64,000 bases of DNA from Zonotrichia leucophrys gambelii. Lineage: Eukaryota; Chordata; Aves; Passeriformes; Passerellidae. Below the pieces are notes generated by a model that was given only the letters and a program-made list of their open reading frames with translations, ran no database searches and had not been told where the DNA came from. Positions 55,141 to 64,000 of the stretch are shown in pieces. The position numbers and the translations under genes were made by a program. The stretch is taken from assembly GCF_028769735.1 (NCBI RefSeq), contig NW_026992300.1, positions 1 to 64,000 of the forward strand. Direction: 5' to 3'. Positions within the stretch are counted from its first letter, which is position 1; every line of letters starts with the position of its first letter.

Positions 55141-58058
55141 GGCTGGGCTCCTGGCACAGAGGCAGCTCCTGGTAACCAAGCAAAGCTTCAAAAGCACATT
55201 TGTCTTGATGAGCAGCTCTTCTGTCAGCCCAGCAGGGCTGGGGCACTGCCTGCAGCCACCCCAGACACAGCACAGAGGCACAGAGAGCTTCAATCAGTCA
55301 GGGTTGGGAAGGTGCTTAGAAGTGCCTGGGGCAGAATCACTGCCAGCCCCAGGAACCTCTGGCTGCAGGACAATGTAGCTATAGCTCCTGGAGCCATCTC
55401 CTCAAGCTGGAACATCCTAATGCCTACAGACCCTGTGAGTACATTCTCTGATTGTCTCTTGTGCAGAGCAGCCAGGGGTGCCCAGGGCTGTCCTGCAGAG
55501 CAGGGTCCTGCAGCCCCGGGCGCTGTGCTGGGGCAGGGACTCTGCTGCCTGCCAGGGACAGCTCTCAGCCAGCCCTGGCAGCTGCTCCCAGCACTGGGGA
55601 GAAGCTCGGTGGGGGGGGGAAGGAGCCACCCTCAGCAGGGCAGGGGATGCTGCTGAGGGGGGCTGGTGGGGCAGGGCTGCTCCCAGCTCCAGACCAGCCT
55701 GGGTACATCTCCAGAGGGTACTTCCCAAAGAAGGTAAGCCTGGGATTGAAGTAAAGATCAGGAGCTTTTCTGAGAATGTTTTCAATTTCCTGCTTGGAGA
55801 AGGATGGGAACGTTGGGGTGATGACAAAAAGATTTTTTCATTTTATACATTTTTCATATATTTGTCGCTCTGTAAATTACTATTACATAGTTATAAATCC
55901 ATAATCCTTATTTAAGTCTATTAAACTCTTAATGAACTCTATTACTATTATATACTTCTATAACTATAATCCTCTATTAACTCTATAATTTCCCCTAAGT
56001 TTTTTCTTTGATTTTAGAAAAATAAGCTGATTGTCTAAATGCATTCCTGAAATACATATAGTATGCAATACATATAGTATCCTGTAAAGTCTTATTATCA
56101 GGAACAGGACCAACAAGAACATTGTGTTTTTTGACCAGAATGTGAGCAGTCATAACAAAAATTGAAGGCAAAGAAGCCTTGGACTTACTCCAATGGATTG
56201 AGCCAGGGGTGTGTAACTGGGGTAAGTGAATCTCCTATTGGATGTTCCTGTTAAATTTTCTTTATTAATCAACCTTAATAATTGTGTAAATATGGGCCCG
56301 GGTGTGCCCCATCCCCAGTGGGACACCTGGAAGCATCCAATAAATGTCTGGTTTTTACTTTACTCTTCTAACACTGTTGCAAGGGGTTTTTTTTTCTCTT
56401 TTGATTATAAAAAACAAGGGGATAAGAGAAGAAGAACAGGAATTGTAATCCCAGAATCCCAGGACATTCTGAGTTGAAAGGGACACACAGGATCATCAAA
56501 GGAATGTTTGAACATTTACAGAGACTCCAGAACTGTAATTTAGGGTGGTCAGTCTCTCTGCTGGGAGCCTCCCAAAGGCCCTCAGCTACTCCTCAGCCCT
56601 GGACAGCAGCAGCATCACCTTTGCAGGGCCCAGCAGGGCTCTCCTGAGCTGCCCTTGCCCAGCTGCACACAGAGCCTGCCCCAGCCAGGGCCCTGCACAC
56701 AGGCAGGTTTCTGTAGGGCCCCAGCCAGGGCACACAGGCTGGGATGGGCTCTGTGAGTGCTGGCAGGGACAAGGCTCCTCTCAGGAGGGAATGTCCAGGC
56801 CCAGGGAGATGCTCAGGGAAGGAGAGGGGGCTGAAGAGAGCAGTGCTGGGGGCAGGATGAGGGCACGGTTGGATTGTGGGAGGTGCCAGGCACAGCTGGG
56901 CACAGGAACACTGTCCTGAGTGCCCGGCTGTCTCTGCCCTGCCCTCTCAGGCACAGTACCACAACATCTTCTCTTGTTTCTGCACTGCCCTGATATTGTC
57001 ACTGTTATCTGCTGCTCTCAGGGAGGCTCTGGCATCTGCAGCAGCTGAGTCAGGCACTGCCCTTGGCATTCCTGCCAGGAAGGGCTGTCCATTGGAATGG
57101 GGTGTCCAAGCTTCCCTGGCACCTGTGGGGCTGTGGACAAAGCAGTCCATGGGAAAGGGGAATGAGCTGAGCCCCCTCCCTGAGATCCCATCCTGGGCAC
57201 AGCCGGGGATCTCCTTGCTGTCCCTTCCCAGCTCTGAGCTGCCCTCCTGAGTGCAAATCTGTGCCAGAGCCTCTGGGAGTTCCCTGAATGTCCCACGGGG
57301 AAGGGCAGAGCTGCCACAGCTGAGGAAATGCTGTTGGGTTTGCCAAGGGAGCCGTGAGTGTCCTTGGCACAAGGGGGTGCTGAGGCCTTGCCCAGAGACC
57401 TTTAGAGAGGGTGAGACATTCAGGGATTCCTCTGCTCTGGGCAGGGTCTGGTTTATCCCAGGGTGACCCAGGAGTGTGATTGTGCTCTCATTGCAGCCAA
57501 AGGTGCAAAGCCAGGGCAGCTGGGAACAAGCCCATGGAACCCCTCAACTTCCCTGAGTCACAGGTAATCCTTTGGCTCTCCCATCTCTCAGTGGCAAACT
57601 CTGAGTGCAGCAAGAATGCTGGGGTTTTCTGTCCTCAGAGAGCCAGGAATGATGTGTGGGTAGGAAAACAATTCCTAAAACCAACTCCTGCCATCTATTT
57701 CCTTTCGAAATGGGAGTGCAGACGCTACCAAGCCTGTCCACATTAGGAGTGATTCCCTGAAAAATCCTGAATATCCATCCTCATCCCTCTGCCCCATGGC
57801 CACAAGCCCAGGGCAATGGGGCAGAGATGGCTCCTCGGGAGCCTCCAGGCACAGGCCTGGCTGCTCCTGCACACTCAGCCCGGACAACTGGAGCTCAGGT
57901 ATGGACCTGGGTGAAGGTTGTACCAGAGCAAGAACAAGGCTAGGTGTGTCCAAGTGCGACAGTCTGCAGGTAATGGCTCAGGTTTGGCTCAAAGCAGCGT
58001 CTGCTGACTTGTCCCTGTCCTTTCTCCATGAACAGGTCCCCATGGCAAGGCACAGCAA
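55141..58058. other. 5' flank of OR gene C
   Basis: No gene supported. 55,140-55,440 and 56,545-56,780 align with the copy A flank. 55,850-56,020 is AT-rich with ctctattaact-like degenerate repeats; 56,080-56,390 may be LTR-derived (AATAAA near 56,339, followed by a pyrimidine-rich tail). Frames up to about 195 codons are GC-driven and not conserved between copies. An AG acceptor-like site precedes the receptor at about 58,035. Confidence 0.5.
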
Positions 58059-58991
58059 ATGTCCAACAGCAGCTCCATCAGGCACTTCCTCCTGCTGCCA
58101 TTGGCAGACACGCGGCAGCTGCAGCTCCTGCACTTCTGCCTCTTGCTGGGCATCTCCCTGGCTGCCCTCCTGGGCAACGGCCTCATCATCAGCACCATAG
58201 CCTGCGGCCACCACCTGCACACGCCCATGTTCTTCTTCCTGCTCAACCTGGCCCTCAGCGACCTGGGCTCCATTTGCACCACTGTCCCCAAAGCCATGCA
58301 CAATTCCCTCTGGGACACCAGGATCATCTCCTACTCAGGATGTGCTGCACAGCTCTTTTTCTTTCTGTTCTTCATCTCAGCAGAGCTTTCCCTCCTTACT
58401 ATCATGTGCTACGACCGCTATGTGTCCATCTGCAAACCCCTGCACTACGGGACCCTCCTGGGCAGCAGAGCTTGTGCCCACATGGCAGCAGCTGCCTGGG
58501 CCAGTGCCTTTCTCAATGGTGTCATGCACACAGCCAATACATTTTCCCTGCCCCTGTGCCATGGCAATACCCTGGGCCAGTTCTTCTGTGAAATCCCCCA
58601 GATCCTCAAGCTCTCCTGCTCCCACTCAAACATCAGGAAACTTGGGCTCATTGTAGTTAGCCTTTGTTTATCATTTGGCTGTTTTGTGTTCATTGTTTTC
58701 TCCTATGTACAGATCTTCAGGGCTGTGCTGAGGATCCCCTCTGAGCAGGGACGGCACAAAGCCTTTTCCACCTGCCTCCCTCACCTGGCCGTGGTCTCCT
58801 TGTTTATCAGCACTGGAACATTTGCTCACCTGAAGCCCCCCTCCATCTCCTCCCCATCACTTAATATGTCAGTGTCAGTTCTGTACTCGGTGGTGCTTCC
58901 AGCCCTGAACCCCCTCATCTACAGCCTGAGGAACCAGGAGCTCAAGGCTGCAGTTTGGAGACTGATGACTGGATGCTTTCAGAAACAATAA
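58059..58991 (+). CDS. Olfactory receptor, OR14-like (copy C)
   Basis: Intact single-exon receptor of 310 residues, starting MSNSSS at ATG 58,059, with all OR hallmarks seen in copy A (LLGNG, TPMFFFLLNLALSDL, MCYDRYVSICKPLHYG, KAFSTCLPHL, LNPLIYSLRNQELK). The long TM1-TM2 and TM3-ECL2 stretches are almost identical to the gene at 10,476. Differences cluster in TM3 (LFFFLFFISAE against VFLLIFFLGTE), the ECL2-TM5 junction (two residues longer here) and TM6-TM7. Those are ligand-facing regions in ORs by family knowledge. It is a tandem paralogue of gene A, probably with a different odorant range. Confidence 0.95.
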   Translation: MSNSSSIRHFLLLPLADTRQLQLLHFCLLLGISLAALLGNGLIISTIACGHHLHTPMFFFLLNLALSDLGSICTTVPKAMHNSLWDTRIISYSGCAAQLFFFLFFISAELSLLTIMCYDRYVSICKPLHYGTLLGSRACAHMAAAAWASAFLNGVMHTANTFSLPLCHGNTLGQFFCEIPQILKLSCSHSNIRKLGLIVVSLCLSFGCFVFIVFSYVQIFRAVLRIPSEQGRHKAFSTCLPHLAVVSLFISTGTFAHLKPPSISSPSLNMSVSVLYSVVLPALNPLIYSLRNQELKAAVWRLMTGCFQKQ

Positions 58992-59829
58992 ACTGATGGC
59001 AAATTTCTGCAAATTACATGTAATAAAATTCATCTTGGATACTTCTTGTTGGTTTCATTTTGGAAGTTCTTTTTCTTTGTTTTAGTTTTTTCTTATTATC
59101 TACAAATAAATGTCATTGTTTGTGGCATTTCTCGTTGTGTTTCTCTCCACCTTCCCTGTGCCCACAGCCTGTTTCAATGGGGAGCTGTGCTCTTGGTGGC
59201 TTTAAAGGAACTAAAGGATCTCCCAGCAAAGTTTTCTGCAGAGATGCCATTTTGTAGCCTTCTCTGGAGCTGCAGCAGCAATGTCTGTGTGCAGAGTTGG
59301 GGGCAGATCAGTGCTGGCCCAGCAGCTGTGCCCAGCAGCAGCAGCAGCACTTGGTGTTGCCAGTGCTGCTGCCGTGGCCCTGCCCCGCTGCCCTGGTGGC
59401 CCTGGTGTTGCTGCAGGGCCTGAGTGCTCTTGGGGCCGGGCACAGTCCTGGGAGTGGCAGTGCCGGGGCTGCAGTAGGGACAGGCCATGGGCACTGCTGG
59501 GGCAGCGCTGACACCTCAGCCCAGGGCCTGGGGGCTCCAGACTCCTTGCCCAGGCTCTCTCAAGAACACGTCCAGGCCAATGCTCAGCACAGAAAACCCC
59601 CGTAAACAGCCAAAAGTTGTCCATGTGACTGTCCAGCCACCCTGTCCCCAGCCTGTAGTGCTGCAGGGGTTGTTTGGCCCAGCAAGGGGCTGCCCAAAGT
59701 GAGGGACCTGGCACTTGGACTTGTTAAACATCACTTTTTGGATTTGGCTTCTGGATCCAGCCTGTCCAGGTCCCTGTGCAGGGCTCTCCTACCATCCAGT
59801 AGATCAACACTCCAAGCCAACTTGGAGTC
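58992..59829. other. 3' flank of OR gene C
   Basis: 59,160-59,600 is homologous to 11,580-12,010. 59,705-59,826 (ggatccagcctgtccaggtc and related words) looks like a CR1 fragment in minus orientation. No gene. Confidence 0.55.
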
Positions 59830-60690
59830 AGCAGGGTTCCATGAGGCCCCAAAGTGTCCTAATGGTCTCCATGATTCCATGAGGCCTCCCACTGTCACAA
59901 TGTCCCTTTGGTTCCTTGGGAACCCTCAGTTTGACAAAGACTCTTGGATCCCTAGGCCCTGCAGTGTCAAAATCCATCCTTGGTTCCATGAGGTCTGGCA
60001 GTGCAGCAATGCTCTCCTTTGTTCTACTGTGTCACAATGGCCTCTTGGTCCCAAGGGCCACCACGGTGTCCAACATGTTTCCTTCATTCCAGGAGTCCCT
60101 GAGGAGCAGCACTGGCCCCTTGGTTTCATGGGGCCCTGCAGTGTCAAAATGGCCTCATCATGACACCAGGTCCTGCTCTGTCACAATGCTCTGCATGTTT
60201 CCACAAGGCTCTGCAGGGTCCCAGTGGCCTCTTGGTTCCCTGAGGCCTCAGAGTGCCACAATTAATTTCTTGGTGCTGCAGTGTCACAATGGAGCCCTGG
60301 TGACACAAGATCCTGCAGTGTCACCAGGGACCCTTGGTTCTACAGGGGACCACAGTGTCACAGTTGTTCCCTCAGTTCTCAGAGTCCTTGTAATGGAGCA
60401 ATGGCCCCTTGATTCCATTATCCTCAGCCTCTCCCAAGGGTCTCCTTGGTTCTGCAGCGGCTCAGTGGCCCCTTGGTTCCACAAGGCCCTGCAGAGTCAC
60501 AGTGGCCTCTGTGGTTCCAGCAGGACCCAGACTGTCACAATGGACTCCTTGCTTCCATTCAGACCCACAGTGTCACAATGGCCCCATGGCTCTGGGCTGC
60601 CATGTTGTACACATTGTCACCATGGTCCTCTTAGTGCCACCAGGCCCTGCAGTGTCACAATGGTCCCTTGCTTCCCCAGGCCCCTGCACT
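59830..60690. repeat. 37-bp satellite downstream of OR gene C
   Basis: About 22 imperfect units in the ggccctgcagtgtcacaatgg orientation. It is absent from the corresponding place in block A. Frames of up to 328 codons cross it and are artefacts. Confidence 0.83.
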
Positions 60691-61265
60691 GTCGCAATCA
60701 TCAGAGAATCAACCAGGCTGGAAAAGACCTTGGAGAGCATCAAGTCCAACCGGGGACCCAACACCACCTTGTCACCCAGACCATGGCACTAAGTGCCACA
60801 TCCAGTCTTTCCTTAAACACTTCCAGAGTTGGTGACTCACACATCTCTCTGGACAGCCCATTACAATGCCCAATCACCCTTCGTGAGGAGAATATTTCCT
60901 AATGTCCAGCCTGAACGTCCCCTTGTGCAGCTGAAGGTTGTGTCCTCTTGTCCTGTCACTGTTCCCTGGGAAAAGAGTCTGACGCCCACTTTGTTGCACC
61001 CTCCTGTCAGGGAGTTGTAGAGAGTGATGAGGTCTCTCCTGAGCCTCCTCTTCTCCAGGATAAACAACCTCAGCTCCCTCAGCTGCTCCTCCAGGACTTG
61101 TGCTCCAGACCCCTCCCCAGCCTTGTTGCCCTTCTCTGGACACGCTCCAGCCCCTCCATGTCCTTCCTAAATCGAGGGCCTAGCACTGGACACAGCACTT
61201 GAGCTGCTGCCCAACCAGTGTTGAGCACAGGGGAAGAATCCCTGCCCTGCTCCCGCTGGCCACAC
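60690..61265 (-). mobile_element. CR1 LINE 3' fragment
   Basis: gagaatcaaccaggctggaa through gtcctcttgtcctgtcactg, agggagttgtagagagtgatg and cccttctctggacacgctcc are hallmark words of the avian CR1 tail in reverse complement. About 575 bp. The final 70 bp is shared with 12,625-12,715 of block A. Confidence 0.9.
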
Positions 61266-62169
61266 CATTCCTGATCCATAGGAGGGCCAGGGGTTGGATG
61301 AGGGAAATGGTGGGGAGGGAGCGGGGACAAAGTGTTATTGATTGTCAGCCATAAAGGGTCTTGATCTTCATATCTGTTCAGACTGCATTAGAAAGTACTG
61401 GGGGTCAATATCAAGTGGACATTGCTGATAGCAGTCTGTGAACAGGAAAGAATAATTGTCAAAACAATTGCCTCTGTTGGTTTTTTTTTTTCAATATAGC
61501 AGATTCACTTTCAATACACTTCTGAAATTTGTCTAATTAACCACAGAAGAATTTGAAACTTAAATTATTCCCAAGTGTTTTTCTTGTTTGACTGTTTTGA
61601 ACTATTTTTTATGAGCCTTTGTCACTAAATTCCTAAACTGAAGAGCTCAAGAAAGAAGAGGCCTCTAGAGAAGTAAAATTCAACAGCAAACTCCAAGTGG
61701 CTGAGGATCCATCCCCATCAGAGCAGCAATAAACAGAAATGGGCACAGCTTTGTGGCTGCCCCAGCTTTGGGATGGGCCCTGGGCCTGGAGCAGGAGCAG
61801 CTCTTGAGGGCCCCAAGGCCGCGGCTCTTGTGCTGCCCTGGGCAGATGGGATGGCAGCAGGGGCTGCAGAGCTCTCAGCACCTCAGCCCGAGGGGAGCAG
61901 GGCAGCCAGGGAGCCTCCTTTGGCCCTGGCCAAGCCCCTTCCCCCATGGTTGGGGCTGAGTCCTGGGCAGCTGCAGCTGCTGCTGTGCCCTTGCCAGGGG
62001 CTGAGGCCGTGGGGCAGTGCCCAGAGCAGCCTGGCCTGAGCAGAGCTGTGGGGCCAGAAACAGCTGGGCTGGGCTGGGGAGAGGCTCTTGGTGCTGCCCA
62101 GAGCTCAGGGCAGCTGGCAGAGCTTGCAGGGAGTTGGGCTGGGCTCACAGAGGCTGGCCCAGAATTGAA
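61266..62169. repeat. OR-flank repeat region, copy C
   Basis: 61,325-61,720 matches 12,740-13,130 and 15,065-15,450; 61,730-62,150 matches 13,150-13,560. GC-rich frames are not supported as genes. Confidence 0.6.
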
Positions 62170-63324
62170 TATTGGCACCTGGTGTGGCCACTGAGGACAT
62201 TGGATACGCCTGTGAGAACACAGGGGTCAAAAAGCAGAGCACTCCACTGGGAAGCTCTCTTGGGTTTCCAGCAGAAAAGAGTTCGAATCTCTCCCCCCAT
62301 CCTAGCTGTCGGCTGGGCGGGGGGAGGGGAAAGCCAAGCGGCCGTGAAGTAGGCCAGGCCTTGGACAGATATGGGAGGTAGGCCTGGCTCAAGGATGGAA
62401 GCGAGAGAAGCACTGGGATGTATCGGGCAGCCCCCTCCCGAGAGACAGAGAGAGAGAGAGTTGCTGCTTGGGACTGTTACCTTGAAATTTGATATCATGT
62501 GTTGGTGGCACAGCCCGACCTGCGGAGAAGGGGGTGGGTTTTGCAGCAAGAAGGCATCCGGCCGCTTGTGGGAGTTTTGACCCCTTTTTGGACAATGAAA
62601 ACTTCATAGAATATTAACCTTTTCTAGAAGAGAGATATAGTGGAAGATGAAGAAGGAAATGGGCAAGTGTGATGGAGGTCTGGGCCAGTGAGAGATGTTG
62701 GAAGAATAGAGAAGAATCTTAGGTGTGAAGAGATAATGGAGTGGCTTGCTGGACTCTTCTTGTATAGCCATGGACAGCACCATGTGCCTTGTGACACAGA
62801 GACTGCATCCAGGGGGAGGCAATGGTTCAGAAACAAGAGGGTTCAGTGTTGGTACCCCTTGGCCCCAGGGGGTGAAATTTGGGGGGGACAGGTGTCCCTA
62901 AGTTGAGACTGCGCTCTTTTTGGATTGAGACAAAACATCCTTAAAAGACGACCCTAGAAGCATCTCTGGTTCATGTTCAGTGGTGAAAGCACTGGACATG
63001 AAAGGAAGAGGTCACTATGGCACAAGAGGGACTCCTCTCCTCTTGATGAATTGAGAATTGATTATCTACAGGGTCGTGATGGGCCGAGAGTCGGTGATTT
63101 GAAGGATAAACATATTGGAAATTTGGTGGGGGAGGAGGAAATGTATTTGTAAGGTTTTCATTTTCCCTGTGTGTTTCTTTTTACTTGTAGTTTAGTTAAT
63201 AAAGTTTTCTTTATTTCAAAGTTGGAGCCTGCTTGGCTTATTCCTGGTCACATCTCACAGCAGAAACCAGGGAGAGGGTATTTTCATGGGGGCACTGGCA
63301 TTGTGCCAGTGTCAAACCATGACA
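62170..63324 (+). mobile_element. Solo LTR of the 5,528-6,833 family, 5'-truncated
   Basis: Homologous in plus orientation to the minus-strand LTR at 5,528-6,833 (shared cacaggggt(c/t)aaaaagcagag, gggcggggggagggg and final tcaaaccatgaca). It lacks the first roughly 85 bp of that LTR. AATAAA is at 63,199-63,204. No target duplication found. Confidence 0.85.
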
Positions 63325-64000
63325 ACCTCTCATTTGACTGGTTTAATGCTTTGAGGTGCAAGAAGTTGACCAATATTTCTGAAGTTCAGATAAACATATA
63401 AATAATCATCACCTCAATTATGTTTACATTTACCACAGAATTGTTTATTCTTTTGTCCTTATCTAAAACTGTTCCTGTATGGAAATCCCTGGGGGATATG
63501 GGACATGTCACATGCTGCTGGGAGATCCCAGTGAGCTGAGAGAAGAGCTGATGGTTATTAAACTGTTCAAATGTTCAACTTGTTTTTGTTGGCAAGAAAC
63601 CTTCCTGTGCCTCTGAGTGTCAAAAATCCGTGACCGCAAAGGACACAAACCTGATGATTTGTGGTTCCCACTGCAGGGGCTGCACTTGGACCTTGGCTCT
63701 GCGCAGGAGAGCTCTTCATCCCCTTTCTCTCTTTTCCTCCCTCTGGGCATGGAGGGAGCTCCTGATTTCAGCCTGTGACTCGTGCGTGCCGAGAGCAAAT
63801 CTGGGCAGAATTGGGGCAGGGAGGGTTTGGGGGGACCTTGGGATCTGTACTGGGCACAGAAGGTGTTTTCCATTGCTCTCAGGCTGTCTGCTGTGGAAAG
63901 TGGATTTAATATCCAGCAGAGGAGTGACTTTTGCATTTGATGGAGCTGTGCCTTCCCTTGGCTTTGTTGGCTGACAAGAAATGAACATCTCTCTGTGTCT
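63325..64000. other. Right end of block C
   Basis: Aligns with about 14,430-14,905 of block A in patches; the last 75 bp are almost identical. No gene. Confidence 0.6.

Larger units (their letters stand above)
49275..64000 (+). repeat. Duplicated block C (OR plus ERV cassette)
   Basis: Second copy of block A. The match starts at caaaattttactggcaaaat (position 9 of copy A has caccaaattttacttgc) and continues to the window end. Additional insertions: 37-bp satellite at 59,830-60,690, CR1 at 60,690-61,265 and an LTR at 62,170-63,324. Confidence 0.88.

Noticed and set aside
59916..60902. Plus-strand frame of 328 codons
   Set aside because: It runs through the 37-bp satellite and into CR1 sequence; no conserved start or domain.

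Overview
The window looks like nuclear DNA of a bird, most likely a passerine. It carries two intact olfactory receptor genes of the expanded avian OR14-like type, CR1 LINE tails, a tRNA-Ile-headed SINE of the zebra-finch SINE1 type, a C2H2 zinc-finger gene with a short first coding exon, and nested avian endogenous retroviruses (ERVs). No rRNA, functional tRNA, CRISPR or prokaryotic feature is present. Identifications come from reading motifs and comparing segments within the window; no database search was run.

The main architecture is a direct duplication. Block A (1 to about 14,905) and block C (about 49,275 to 64,000) carry the same series: an LTR/promoter-like segment, a composite satellite (37-bp units plus about 200-bp units), a deleted class II (tRNA-Lys) provirus made only of LTR, PBS, gag and env-TM, a degenerate repeat tract, one olfactory receptor gene, and shared flanking sequence. 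Block A has gained two solo LTRs with clean target duplications, and block C and an inverted third copy preserve empty sites. Block C has gained a minisatellite, CR1 sequence and an LTR. The third copy of the left part lies inverted at 28,012-31,076 and resumes at 39,977-40,390.

The middle (15.6-40 kb) is retroviral. ERV-B (minus, 15,593-19,538) keeps its 3' LTR, env, protease and the end of gag. ERV-C (plus, 19,539-28,011) is a gammaretrovirus-like provirus with tRNA-Arg-type PBS, a long repeat-rich leader, a cysteine-rich open frame before gag that meets gag in a TAATG overlap, gag and pol in one frame separated by TGA, an integrase deletion and an unusual env. ERV-D (minus, 31,077-39,976, 4-bp target duplication ccag) is a degraded relative that keeps integrase but lacks most of gag. 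ERV-C and ERV-D form inverted arms around a spacer of about 3 kb.

The right-central part (40.4-49.2 kb) holds LTR-like sequence, 68-bp and 42-bp tandem arrays with a perfect RFX X-box palindrome, a CR1 tail, and a zinc-finger gene split by an LTR-like insertion. All retroviral genes are broken by frameshifts, stops or deletions. The two receptor genes are the only clearly intact cellular coding sequences.
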